NCBI GenBank assembly: GCA_000969725.1 | Contig: JXSR01S042190.1 | Strand: one strand, 5' to 3' | Length of the DNA stretch: 28,288 bases | Source of the DNA: Ophiothrix spiculata | Lineage: Eukaryota; Echinodermata; Ophiuroidea; Amphilepidida; Ophiotrichidae | Shown: positions 8,549-18,981 of the stretch, one piece after another | Position numbering within the stretch: the stretch's first letter is position 1 | How the letters are laid out: each line of letters opens with the position of its first letter | Made by a program: the position numbers and the translations under genes | The notes under the pieces: model-generated | Databases searched by the model: none | Told to the model about the DNA's origin: nothing | The model's input: the letters and a program-made list of their open reading frames with translations, nothing else

Positions 8549-9390
8549 AATTCCCATTTCAACTTCTTTGATTATCAGACAAGGTTTTGAACCTACAGAA
8601 TGAGGATCAGTTTATATACCTGATTCATTCAATTCAGTTTATGCATTTAGTATGCATGGTCTTCATTTCGAAAATTATACAAAATCCTATATTTCAAGTT
8701 GCAAAACATCTCATCTCTAAATGTTTTGACGTTTTGAAACGGAAATAGCCTCTAATTCCAACTTCATGATAGTATTTCATTTTAAAATAAATCTATTTAT
8801 AAATTCAACACAACAATGAGAAATCGTCCTACAAAACTTAGTTAACTATATACAACACATCATCAATGATACAATCCAGACAGAGATAGGGCAAACAAGT
8901 TAATTAGATATCCCTGGATGTGACAATAAAAATTGGTAAATAAGATTGACGACTCCTTAAATGCAAACTTAGCTTGAAGATGGGCTTCTACTGAGAATCC
9001 AAATCGGATCATGGAGCGCAGGACACGCAACTATGCACAGGGTATGTTTATCTACATAGCATTCACAGAATGTGTAATACTAGTAGAAATAACATTCCCG
9101 GGAACGGGGAATGTAAACTTTGAAAGGGCACCTGTGGATAACCAAAATTTATCTGCAAAACACATAGAATATTTCTTTTGAGCAGGACAACAATCTCTTC
9201 CAACACCCTATCATACTGGCTGGTTTTGATTCGGTGCAGAGGTACCACTCCATGCACCACTATAACGGCAAAAATTGGCTCAAATTATTTATGCCTAAAA
9301 GTTGTTCATTCAAGGATCTACGAATTCTGGCATAAGATGTCCTAAAAAGATGGTAAAATTAGATAACTGACTCAAGCTAAAAAATGTTAC
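8549..9390. other. No recognised feature
   Basis: AT-rich intronic sequence without supported element ends, RNA genes or exons. Confidence 0.6.
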
Positions 9391-9780
9391 TTGGCCGGCC
9401 ATACCTGTTAATATTTTCAAATTCTGTTGCAGGAGACTTCTGTTGGCCCAAAATGAACACCCAATTTTTTTACATAGCTTTTGAAAACTGACAAGCAAAA
9501 AAAAGTCTCACAAGCGCACAGATGACTAGCAACAATCTAATTTTTGTTTCACTTTTTAAACAAAAATGTAGTGCGTACACAGTCTGTATCACACGATATC
9601 GAGACTCCCCCGTAGGTTTTTCCAAAGTGGTAGATAGTAGGATATTTTTCTTTCTTCAAAGCAGGAGATTTTTCATCAAAGAGGGAAATATGGCTACCAG
9701 ATCTAGGGAGATCGGGAGGGGTACCTAAAAGCGGGAGACTCCCACCTAAATCGGGAGACTTGACAGGTATGCTTGGCCAT
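9391..9780. mobile_element. Possible MITE with TGGCC..ATACCTGT ends
   Basis: The left end reads TTGGCCGGCCATACCTGTTA. The right end, reversed, reads ATGGCCAAGCATACCTGTCA. Near the right end CGGGAGACT recurs twice and CTAAA(A/T)(G/C)CGGGAGACT marks a small internal repeat. No target duplication seen. Confidence 0.45.
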
Positions 9781-10049
9781 AGCTGGAAAAACATTAATAC
9801 AACAATATTACTTCTTTGCCAAGGTAACATGTGTGTAGAGCAATATTTGATTGAATCCCTCCCCTTCTCAGCATTCCTTCATGAAATTAAACAAAATATT
9901 GAAAGGGAAAGGACACATGCGATTTTTTGAAGTTAAAGCAATAAAATGCCTCCACTATATTTCATATAATTTTGTTGGAAAATAAATATGATTTGATATG
10001 ATGTGATGATTATCCAATAAAACATGGGCAAACCTATCAGAGGTTGACA

Positions 10050-10383
10050 CCCTGGTCACATAACCACCGGTGTCCGACCGGCGTCTGCAAAGCCGCAACG
10101 CCGGTATGACATCGGTATGACACCGCTGAATGCTTGCGAGCTCTTGCGATGCCCGGTCGGACATCGGTGGTTATTAGACCATACTTGAAGACATCGTATA
10201 CACACCGCAAGGTTTTAACTCAGAATTAAATTCTTGCGGCATGCTTCCGGCGTCTTACGGCGTTACTGACACCGACCGGACACCGGCCGACACCGGCCGG
10301 TGTCCGACTGGCGTCTGCTGAAATCTACCTGGTATGACGCCGTAAACACATCGTAACCTCGCCGCAAGCTTATGTGACCAGGG
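10050..10383. mobile_element. GC-rich inverted-repeat element with CCCTGGTCACATAA ends
   Basis: CCCTGGTCACATAA (10050-10063) is matched by TTATGTGACCAGGG at the right end. The interior is far more GC- and CpG-rich than the neighbouring DNA. It repeats a theme in both orientations: CCGGTGTCCGACCGGCGTCT, GCCCGGTCGGACATCGGTGG and CCGGCCGGTGTCCGACTGGC, so the whole can fold many ways. No TWA, TTAA or 8-bp duplication was found at the ends. No open frame. Confidence 0.75.
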
Positions 10384-10387
10384 TATC

Positions 10388-10580
10388 CGTAAGATCTTAG
10401 ACCACTCACATGCTATTTCAATCTTGTACCACTTCAGGCCATTCAGATCTTAGTCCATGACAGGCCAGTTGGATCTTATATCATATTATCACTCGCAGGC
10501 AAGCCTGATCTTAGGCCACTGGGACTCTTCGGAAAGTTAGATCTTTGGTTAGATCATACACCACCACTCACAGGCTAATC
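10388..10580. repeat. Degenerate minisatellite, units about 35-45 bp
   Basis: The motif GATCTTAG.CCA followed by CA(C/G)AGGC recurs about four or five times with heavy drift (for example AGATCTTAGACCACTCACA, AGATCTTAGTCCATGACAGG and TGATCTTAGGCCACTGGGAC). Confidence 0.55.
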
Positions 10581-10603
10581 ACAACTGAATTGAAAACTTT
10601 TAA

Positions 10604-10945
10604 AGCAAAACTATAAAGTGTTAAAAATGAAGCACCCCTTGTGACCCATCACATTTGATTTGTTTAGCTTATTGGGTTTGTTTTGGGTAGATATTAATAC
10701 CATCCAAATGATTTGGCTTATATATGCTTACTTTTTCTGTTATGGTCATTTGTTGAATTTAATTCAGGATCCCGAATTTAATTCCACATTTTTTAGTATA
10801 GGAAAGCATGCATATACTTCCATTTTTTGGTAGCAAAACGATTTTTGACAAAATAAATTTGGAAACTCTTTTAAATAGTTGCATACCTTCATTTTATGCT
10901 GTTTTTACTATAAACCATATTTGACCAAAATTTTATAGTATTGCT
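10604..10945. mobile_element. TTAA-flanked MITE, copy A, 342 bp
   Basis: TTAA at 10600-10603 and 10946-10949 flanks ends AGCAAAACTATAAAGTG and, reversed, AGCAATACTATAAAATT. The copy at 24911-25607 in the opposite orientation shares TGACAAAATAAATTTGG-like sequence, ATTTAATTCAGGATCCCGAA-like sequence, TACTTTTTCTGTTATGGTCA and ATTTGTTGAATTTAATTCA. This copy lacks the insertion carried by the other and shows the empty site (about 10686-10706). No transposase. Confidence 0.82.
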
Positions 10946-11218
10946 TTAAGGTGACTAAGCACAAAGTGAATTCTTCAATTGAATTTTCTTGCTTTTTGAT
11001 ATATGGTGTTTCATGTGCTGATAAAATTTCTGAAAAAATGGGGTTCACAGACTTTGTTTTTGATAAAAATCTGGATAGGGACAAAAGAGATTCTGGATTT
11101 AAATCCAGGAGAAACCAAACCAAGCAGTATAATCGAGTATTTGGACATCAATATTTTCAATAAAAAGTTTTAAAAAATGGTAAAAATTGTATTTTGCTTA
11201 AATATAAAGCAGCAATCA

Positions 11219-11290
11219 GATTCGAACCCATGACACATTATATCATTCCCAATGAACAACTCCACATAACCACTACACTACCAAGGGATG
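11219..11290 (-). mobile_element. tRNA-like sequence (SINE head or tRNA fossil)
   Basis: On the minus strand TGGTAGTGTAGTGGTTATG (A box, about 11283-11265) and GGGTTCGAATC (B box, 11229-11219) stand 40 nt apart, the normal tRNA spacing. The acceptor and T stems do not pair well, so a working tRNA is unlikely. The head resembles tRNAs whose D arm begins TGGT..AGTGG (Glu/Asp/Val types). A SINE tail is not resolved. Confidence 0.6.
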
Positions 11291-11328
11291 AGGTGCCTTC
11301 ATAAACTTAATGAAATTTTAATAATTAT

Positions 11329-11518
11329 AGATTAATAACTGCATATTACTTGACGCGAGTGAAATTGTACAACAATAATGCACTGTGTTCTGGAGTTGGA
11401 GTTAATTGTCTGCACTCACCAGGCGCAGCCAAATGAGTTGGACAACTTTGACTTCAGCGCAAGGTGCATTACTTTTGTACAATTTCACGTGTGCCAAGTA
11501 AAGAGCAGTTATTAATCT
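11329..11518. mobile_element. Hairpin MITE, 190 bp, arms about 65 bp
   Basis: The left arm begins AGATTAATAACTGCATATTA; the right arm, reversed, begins AGATTAATAACTGCTCTTTA. Both continue ACTTG.C.C..GTGAAATTGTACAA and then TAATGCAC. The target duplication is not clear. Confidence 0.78.
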
Positions 11519-11924
11519 GATTTATACATGACTATGATTAGAATAAAATTGCAAAGAAATTAAATGGTATAATTATTTTAAAATATTTTTGCTATTTCAA
11601 TAAAACATAGAAAATACAACCATCCATCGTCCCATGTTAGTCATTGCAATTTAGATTTACCTTTCTTTTAAAATGAAACGTGCCATACAAGCGAGCATGT
11701 TACGCATACGCGTAAATTGTATTGTACAACGCACTACGCCATACGCAACGTGCAACTAGACCAAATTAATGAATGCGTAAAGTTACCAACTGTCCAATTA
11801 GATTTACAATTTCAACGCGTACTTAACGCAGAGCGTATTAATATATAATACTTTTACATACTATACACACTTTGATGAATATAATACAATCTACAATTAA
11901 TAACGAACCATGCCTGTGACTATG

Positions 11925-12111
11925 ATCCCTGGTAAATATCGAGTACAATTCTAGTTCAACATTCATGAGCTTCACATTTGGAACATCATTCAAGTACAGT
12001 TTTAGTACAAAAATTTGTACTAGAAATGTACTAAAACTGTACTAGAATTGTGTTCCAAATGTGCAGCTCAGGAATGTTGTACTAGAATTGTACTCGATTT
12101 TTTCCAGGGAT
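11925..12111. mobile_element. Near-complete palindrome, 187 bp
   Basis: It starts ATCCCTGG and ends CCAGGGAT. Almost the whole length pairs: TCGAGTACAATTCTAGT, CAACATTC.TGAGCT, CACATTTGGAACA and AGTACAGTTTTAGTAC each have an inverted partner in mirror order, meeting around GTACAAAAATTTGTAC. It is probably a very short MITE. As RNA it would form a nearly uninterrupted hairpin of about 90 bp. Confidence 0.85.
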
Positions 12112-12196
12112 GTCTCCAAACAAAACTGAACTACGGAAAAATATCATCCAGGATCTTTGGAAAAATATCATCCAGGATCTCTCCAGTAAAGTACTA

Positions 12197-12649
12197 CCAC
12201 ATGAATAAAAAAAAAAATTGTGCACGGATCAAAACTGATTTTGACCTTGATAAAAGCACCAAATTATAAACTTCTTGGTAATGTAGTAAAGCAGAATAAA
12301 TGAGCTTTCAAATGCAGAATTTTTTTTAGAAATCGGATGAAAATTAAAAAGATATGACCAATTTTGTAAGTACTTCTTAGCTTTTATCATAATACCATAA
12401 CCCGTAATTGTGATATGTAATATCTTGCTTAACTGTTATGTGTAAATCCCATTGGAATGGAAGAAAAAGAGGCGTACTTACAAAATTGGTCAAATCTTTT
12501 TTATTTTTCATCCGATTTCCATCATTTTTTCTGCATTTGAAGGCTTATTAAATTTGCTTAACTACAATAACAAGAAATTCATGATTTGGTGCTTTTATCA
12601 AGGTTAAGATCAGTTTTAATCCGTGCACAATTTTTTTTGATTCACATGG
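12197..12649. mobile_element. Tc1/mariner-type MITE with long arms (TA flanks), 453 bp
   Basis: TA (12195-12196 and 12650-12651) flanks CCACATGAAT and, reversed, CCATGTGAAT. The arms of about 190 bp share ATTGTGCACGGAT, CCTTGATAAAAGCACCAAAT, TCAAATGCAGAA and TGACCAATTTTGTAAGTAC. A spacer of roughly 90 bp separates them. It ends only about 105 bp from the furin-site exon, inside its downstream intron. Confidence 0.82.
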
Positions 12650-12755
12650 TATGTTGGGAAAGATAAAAAAGCGTACTATGTATCACATTAGTTCTTAAAA
12701 GCAAAACATGGTAATGATAGAGTTTCAGGTTGCAAACAGGCTGTAATTATCTCAC

Positions 12756-12869
12756 CTGTGAAGTTGCCATCAATGACATATGGTATGACTGCATGAGGCC
12801 ATTTTCTTTCTATCCGAGACGTGACAGCCCTCTTTGACCTGTGTCGATGACTGCGCTGTCGGATTACAC
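12756..12869 (-). CDS. Tolloid/BMP1-like metalloprotease, exon with propeptide end and start of astacin domain
   Basis: Read on the minus strand, this 114-bp exon begins with the last two bases of a codon, gives 37 whole codons and ends on the first base of a Gly codon. The peptide runs from [13 protein letters not shown] to [19 protein letters not shown] and DGNFT. RHRSKR (12829-12846) is a furin-type site, so the mature protease should start [11 protein letters not shown]. In BMP1/tolloid the same place reads RSRRAATSRPERVWP followed by GVIPFVIGGNFTG. The family are secreted zinc proteases of the astacin class that cleave procollagen propeptides and the BMP antagonist chordin; furin removes the propeptide. 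NFT is an N-glycosylation sequon also present in BMP1. The acceptor reads TTTTCGATTGCAG and the donor CACAG/GTGAGA. The flanking introns are both phase 1. Family assignment is firm. Which member (tolloid, tolloid-like or BMP1) cannot be told from one domain edge. No symbol is given because the species is unknown. Confidence 0.94.
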
Positions 12870-13064
12870 CTGCAATCGAAAACGAACCAATTAGGAGAGC
12901 ATTAGAAAATGAAAACCAAGTTAGGTTAAAAAGTTGCCAACTGAAGCATAATCATTCTTATACATCTGCATACATATATACATATTTTGAAAATTATAGA
13001 CTGAATTCAACCTTATAGAGTCTGGTGACTCCACAATTCTCAGCTTCATCTTTTCATAGCCTCC

Positions 13065-13227
13065 CAGTCGCGGATCTAGGATCTTAATTTTACGGGGGGG
13101 CGGAGGGTGTGTTTTTCAGCTTTTATAACAAAAAATTGACAAAATTAGGCTGATTTTGTAGGATTTTGCCAATTTTATGGGGGGCGCACACCCCTTCCGC
13201 TCCCCCCCCCCCCTGGATCCGCGGCTG
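13065..13227. mobile_element. hAT-like MITE, 163 bp, with G/C runs
   Basis: The left end is CAGTCGCGGATCTAGGA and the right end, reversed, CAGCCGCGGATCCAGGG. A run of G follows the left end and a run of C precedes the right. Both ends border the GGGGG..CGCAC motif. CAG-starting ends of this kind are typical of hAT MITEs. No 8-bp duplication survives. Confidence 0.65.
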
Positions 13228-13266
13228 CCATCTGGAGATGCCCTTTTTGTTAGCAGCCTTTAGGTC

Positions 13267-13372
13267 CTACCAGAGAGTCTGGTATATAATGGAAGATGAA
13301 ACTCGCTGGCTGAAAAGTGCACTGGTCAACACTAGTGTTGCCATTTTCTTTTCTGCAATAATCAGCTGATTA
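13267..13372 (+). repeat. Second copy of the module at 1271-1470
   Basis: CTACCAGAGAGTCTGGTATA, TAATGGAAGATGAAACTC, CTGAAAAGTG and GCAATAATCAGCTGATTATT occur in the same order as on the minus strand of 1271-1470. AATAATCAGCTGATTATT is a perfect palindrome. A short in-frame stretch here is not conserved in the other copy, so it is not coding. Confidence 0.6.
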
Positions 13373-13379
13373 TTCCAAA

Positions 13380-14984
13380 ATCTGCTCTTAATGTAAATGG
13401 TGTATACGTAACATAATCCCCTCATTATGCGTACATACTATGAATATATCCCTATTTGTTATCCACACGTTTAATAATCAAAGGTTGTTTACGACATTCT
13501 GCAAGGTGATGTATATTTCTTTAACAGTCGTTGCATTGTCACTAACACTATCGAAGCGTTTGATTTGCACGCTTTTAATGTACCGTAGATGAGTACTTCC
13601 TGTGTGTGACAGTATTCACGTTGAGTACTAATTTTGTCCGTTGGTGGAGAACAGATAGGAGTTTCACGGCCCTGGTCCTACAAAAGTCCAGACAGACGTG
13701 TCCAATATGGCCAAAATGCTAGTCACATTAGATAATTTCTTCTGCCAATGACCGAAGTTGAAAACTATGGTTGTGGTGCAGGTGAAGTTCCAATTGTGCA
13801 AGTAAAAAGCTCAAATATGTACATGATAAAAACTCCATGTAAAATTACTTGATCTTGAGGATGGGGAGTGCTGCTTCTTGGAACATCCTTACAGAGAGTG
13901 CTATTGCACAGCCTGGCCTGGTAACCCATTTCACACTGATATTAAAGTTCTGATGAAGAATGAGTGCTTGAATACATTGACGGAAGAGTACAAATGTAGG
14001 GGATGTAATACCAGGGTCTTATTTCATCATCAGTTTAAATTCACAAGAACACTAAATTTGCTTTATGACCAAGGTGGGAAGTCAAATACCTGAGTATAAT
14101 CCAACTTCCAAGATGTTAAAGATACTAAATTGAAAATAAAAGTACCAAGGTACCCATGTGCACTCCTTGGTACGAAAGTTTAAAACCAGAGGAGGGTGGC
14201 TGCGTAATAAATTGCCTGTTTACCCAGACTGTTTACTCAGATTTGATTTGTATTCATCCGTGGTATCGCCCGTATAATTCAATGCGTAAATAACAAGAGA
14301 AGTAGTTCTTCAAAACATTAAGAATATCTTTTTAGTTTTCTGGGGTTGAAGTTCCAACCCCAGCGGTTTTGGAATCTGCATATGTTTATACACTAATTAA
14401 GGGCATAAAATGAAATTTTTGACCGTTAGTTAAAATTCAAGTTTTTTGAATGGGAGTTTCAAAATATCATGACGTCATGTCCTACCCCCCTGTTTAAAAC
14501 AAAAATAAAAAGAGGAAAAAGATGTTAAAGATACTTTGCTCCCCAAGTTAGATGTACCTCTTCAATGTGTTGATACAAATACCTGGTTAAGCTTAACTTA
14601 CACTATCCATTTCCTATGGCTAACCACAGAGGTAGAGACCACTAACCACTTGAATGTCACATGAAACCACACCATCAATATGCCAATTAAAGCACAATTT
14701 AGGAGCAACAGATTTCTGGACTGAAGAAAACTAATTCTGAAATGCAGGCACTGTTCTTGGCAACGTTAGTATCTCAATTGGGGGGGGGGACAACTGAGAG
14801 GCAAGACAAATTTTTGGAGGAGCATGGTTAAATACACACGAAGCGGGCAAAAATGTGTACATTTTAAGTCAAAATTATCAATAACAAGTTGGTTCGCGAA
14901 CCACACGTCTCACCTATTATTAAATGGCGGTTCGTTTTAGCAGAAAATCTATTATCCAAAAAAGGTCACCTTACTGGATTGTTT
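13380..14984. other. No recognised feature
   Basis: AT-rich DNA. A 71-codon open frame at 13878-14093 has no recognisable motif and no splice context that I can support. A run of G lies near 14780. Confidence 0.55.
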
Positions 14985-15776
14985 AGTCAACGTTGGACCA
15001 TAGATTTAAGAACTTTGGTCAATGTAGAGTCAGGGTTTACAAGTTGTGGCCATAACTTTGAAATGACCTCAAATTACCCAGGTAATTTTTTGACCTTGAA
15101 ATGGCCCAAGGTAACCCTTTTGACCATTTTGGAAATTTGACCTCAAATGACCTTTTGACCTTGATGGACATCAACCTTCGACAAAGGGCTATCCAATGTC
15201 CACGTTTGCTCCATGTAGAGTCAAGTGATTATAGGATATTGCTATGACCTTGAAATGATCTTTAATAGGTAAGCTGAAAATGCTGTTTTGTGAAGCTTAG
15301 AAATTTTTAAACACAGCTCTTTAATGAACTTGGGTCAAATGTTTGAACTTGTAATCACCTCAAGTCAACTTTTTGACTTGGAAATTTGACCTCAAATGAC
15401 CTTTGACCCCAACTGACCTTGAAGTTGGGTCAAAAGCTATCCATGGTCCAAGTTCAATCCATGTTGGGGTCAAGGGTTCATGAAATATGGCTGTGACCTT
15501 GAAAGACCTTGGATCAACTTTTTGACCTAAGAATGACCTCAGGTCAACTTTTTCACCATTTTGGAAATTTGACCTCAAATGACCTTTTGACCTTGACCTT
15601 GGGTCAGGGCTATCCATGGCCTAATTTTGATCTGTGTGGAGTCAAGGGTTCATGAGTTCATAAGCATGACCTCGAAATGACCTCAGATGACCTCAGGTCA
15701 ACTTTTTGAACATTTTTTAGATTTGACCTCAATGACCTTTTGACCTTGAATGACCTTGACCACGTCCACCAAAAGT
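14985..15776. repeat. TGACCT-rich irregular tandem array
   Basis: About two dozen TGACCT hexamers, mostly in the forms TGACCTCAAATGACC and TTTTGACCTTG, lie within 800 bp. They sit in a higher-order unit of roughly 150-250 bp that contains GGAAATTTGACCTCAAATGA (near 15131, 15381 and 15563, with a shorter form near 15716), GGCTATCCATGG, and GAGTCAAGGGTTCATGA. The array ends at a palindromic ACCGTAGGCCTTACGGT (15783-15799). Such arrays are common in marine invertebrate genomes. The open frames across it are by-products of the repeat. Confidence 0.85.
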
Positions 15777-15799
15777 TTCATTACCGTAGGCCTTACGGT

Positions 15800-16902
15800 T
15801 CCGGAGTTATGCTGCGGACGGTGCAGAAAAGTGACTGGTATGTCTCTTCCTCACTATGTTCAGCCGAGACAAAAAGGGGTGGTAATTAAGAGGAATATGC
15901 ACCAAAAAGCTTCTGATTTTTTTTATGGGGAAAACGTGGGGTAGGAAAATTATTGGGCAAATTCCCCCATGCCATTGTAGTGCTGCCACTGAAAGTCACG
16001 CATTTCTCACCAATCCAACAAAGTACACATTTGCATTTGGTTCATTTGCTTCATGAGAAAATGTTAAATTTTATGAAAAAATATTTATACCAGAGGCCAA
16101 CAATTAGTCATATTAAACTTAAAACTCAAATCTATTTTTGAATCAAATCTTATAATATTGCTTTAACTTCTTTAAAGCAGTTTCAGGTTTCAATTTGGCT
16201 TTAAACTTCGCCTTTGCCTGATTACACTTGGCAAAGAACATCTAAGGAAATGGGGCAAACTTGTGTGAAATGGTTAACCATTGACTGGACTGAAGGAATC
16301 TAGGCTGTATAGGAACCACACTTAATTGGCAATTAATTTGCTGGGATGGCCGGTTACCATGGCAGTCAAGTCAAACATAGAGATACCATAACCTCATTGA
16401 TTACTCATTTTAATCATTGGTATTAAACATGGATCATTTGCGACAATATTTACATCTGAGCCACATTAAGGAGGGGTTTTCAAATGCTACATCAGCCAGT
16501 TTAAGGACATAATTTTGAAAAATAAAAAAAATGCATTCCTAGAGGAAAATATCTACTACAAGATGTAAAACTTAGCTAGGTCTTACATGTTCCTAACTCT
16601 AGTTATCTCATCTGTTATTGAAAATTCTCAATTCTGACCTAGTAAAAATGATAAATTTTGATTTATAAAACTTCAGTATTAGACATGAAAAGTTATTTTC
16701 GTAATGTTTAATTCCCTTCTCAATTTTAAGATCAGCGATTTTTAGGTCTTAATAGTTTTGACTCTAATATAGAAAACCAAAATGTTAATGTTCAATTATT
16801 AGGTGGTTTGTTAACAATTTGACAATAATATTGCAGGATTAAAAAAATTGTGCTCATGCAAGAATAATAATGCAGTGTGTTCAACCGCACATGTAACATT
16901 TG
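15800..16902. other. No recognised feature
   Basis: AT-rich intronic or upstream DNA. Short open frames here show no recognisable domain. Confidence 0.6.
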
Positions 16903-16910
16903 TTCCCGAA

Positions 16911-17292
16911 CAGTGGCGTANNNNNNNNNNNNNNNNNNNNNNNNNNNNNNNNNNNNNNNNNNNNNNNNNNNNNNNNNNNNNNNNNNNNNNNNNNNNNNNG
17001 AAAAATACAGAGTTTCAATATATAGTACATAGGTAATGTAACCAAAGTAACTGTGCAAAATTTAACCAATTTATTTTCCCTGGCGCAAATTTTGGCAATA
17101 ATTTAAGAAAAAACTCTAGTTTTCACCAAAATAGCACAAAATTTTATGAATTTTAGCAAAATTTTGATGATTTGCTACATGAAAAATTTTGGGGTGTACC
17201 TTTTTGTGTCAGAACAAAAACTCTTTCGCCCCCTGCAAATTTGTCTTGCCCCTGCTCGCCCCCTCAACTGAAAATTTCTGGTTACGCCACTG
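16911..17292. mobile_element. hAT MITE with perfect 8-bp target duplication
   Basis: It begins CAGTGGCGTA and ends TTACGCCACTG. TTCCCGAA stands directly outside both ends (16903-16910 and 17293-17300). An 8-bp duplication plus CAG..CTG ends is the hAT signature. The right part, reversed, is GGGGGCGA/GGGGCAAG-rich, typical of this family. Positions 16921-16999 are unknown bases, so true length is uncertain. Confidence 0.9.
16921..16999. other. Assembly gap (79 N)
   Basis: Unknown bases immediately inside the left end of the hAT MITE. The G-rich left end expected there may be why assembly failed. Open frames read across it are meaningless. Confidence 0.97.
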
Positions 17293-17579
17293 TTCCCGAA
17301 TAAAAGGCACATGCATCAAGGCAAGCAATCTCAGTGCAAAATATAGATGCGTATCTAGGTGCTTATTTTCCCTGTAACAACCGCATAGCTTTTTTCCAAT
17401 AAAATTATGTGAAGATATTTTTTTTATTTTCACCTTTTAACCAATAAAAACATTGCATTCTGTCATATTTTATTACTTGTAATTAAAGATAACATATTAG
17501 GGTATCAAATAATACAAAAAGTGAAATTCTGTTTTCAAACAAACCACTGGGGTAAACTGTGCTCTTAAAGTCTGGAGTA

Positions 17580-18099
17580 TACCTTTAACTAGCATGAACA
17601 GTTTTTGTACTCTAACTCTCAAATACATTTTTAAAAGCAGATTTTTACCCTGAACATATTGGTGATACCAAAAATGTTGATTTTGGCACAAAAAAAATGC
17701 CAAAACCCTATTTTTTGCACTCCCCCCAAAAAATTGATTTTTATCTTATTTTTTGAAAAATTGCCAAAAGTAGGCCAAAAATTGCCATTTTGGTGGGAGT
17801 AGTGGGATTTTTTGCATTTTTTGACCTATTTATGGCATTTTTTTTAAAACTAAAATCAAAATCAAAAATTTGAGAAAACCCTTCAAAGTCCTAGACAGTT
17901 GTTTCAAAACTCCAAAAAGCAAAAACGTTCAAAATTTCACGAATGCAAATTTTAGTTAGGCTTTCCAGAAAAAAAATTTTGGACATAAACCGACATCACC
18001 AATATGTTCAGGGTAAAATTCTGTTTCTACTTTTATTTAGTTTATGCAATTAGTTTGAAAGTTAGAGTACACAAAAACGGTTTATGCCATTTGAAGGTC
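17580..18099. mobile_element. Tc1/mariner-type MITE candidate, 520 bp, arms about 100 bp
   Basis: The left arm (to about 17672) has GCATGAAC.GTTTTTGTACTC, TAACTCTCAAA and TTTTACCCTGAACATATTGG. The right arm, reversed, has GCATAAACCGTTTTTGTGTA, CTCTAACTTTCAAA and TTTTACCCTGAACATATTGG. TA lies outside both ends (17578-17579 and 18100-18101). The interior is T- and A-rich with several GCCAAAA/TTTTGGC motifs. Confidence 0.78.
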
Positions 18100-18101
18100 T
18101 A

Positions 18102-18978
18102 CCAACAAACCTCCATGATGTGAGATTATGGTCATTTCAAGTTTTGTTTGGGTCTCCCTTCATATCCTGGATCTGGGCTATTTAAAATGATTTTGGTATA
18201 ACAACATTGAAACTTCCTGAAAATGTTTGATGCTACTTTATGCATATTTTGACCATATACAACCATGATTTCTATTTAGTTTGGATCAAGTTCATAAATT
18301 GTTATTTTCAATTCATTTTAGAATAGAAAATGCTATATGTAGACCCAAGATACTAGAACTGTGAGAATTATAAAAAAATGTCTCTATAATTAAGACAAGG
18401 TCCAGGGTTTGACCCAGGTTTGGCGGACATCGGCGTGAAAAAAATATTTAGATGTGAAGATAAGCCTTTAAAATTTGTGAATAAGACTTTTCTTATGTAA
18501 AATTGACTGTATTTTATGATTTTTGTGGTTACAAGTCTCTAAAGTTTATCGGAAAGCAGAAAAATTGCAATTTTGGGCCGATTTTGTGATAAAACACACA
18601 TTTTTAGGTGACAAAAATTTTCAACGCCTGATTTGGAATACCCATAAACCGACGATGTGTACTTCTTGATCTTCCTGTTTTCACAGGCAATGTTCTGTTT
18701 CTGGTCAGGAATAGTCCAGGGTGTTGAGATTTACTGTCCTTCAGATAACTCAAAAAAGTAATCTTGCGGACATAAATCATGAGAGTGAAAGGGCCAGGGT
18801 TTCTTTGTCTTGAGCAATATGATTCCTTACGATAAATATAATTGATAAAGCCATTCTAAACTGTTTAGCTGTATGAGGAGTCATATCATCATGGTGAAGT
18901 GACAGAAGAGTGTCAATGTTGGATGGTACAGTGGCTCAAGCATTTTGAACTTTCAGACCTTCTTGCTACCCTACAAGG
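18102..18978. other. No recognised feature
   Basis: AT-rich sequence with no supported element ends, RNA gene or exon. Confidence 0.6.
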
Positions 18979-18981
18979 TTA

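Larger units (their letters stand above)
6550..12755 (-). other. Intron between the two tolloid exons (phase 1, 6,206 bp)
   Basis: It is bounded by GTGAGA at 12755 and TTACAG at 6550 on the minus strand. It splits the Gly codon of NFT-G-SQR, a position within the astacin domain. It holds no recognisable gene and is filled with the inverted-repeat elements listed separately. Confidence 0.9.

Noticed and set aside
13878-14093. 71-codon plus-strand open frame with several cysteines
   Set aside because: No family recognised, no splice or homolog support, and length within chance expectation.
15360-15617. 85-codon minus-strand open frame
   Set aside because: It is a translation of the TGACCT array; repeated KVDLRSF-like peptides reflect the DNA repeat.
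16792-17069. Open frames spanning the run of N
   Set aside because: They exist only because unknown bases cannot give stops.
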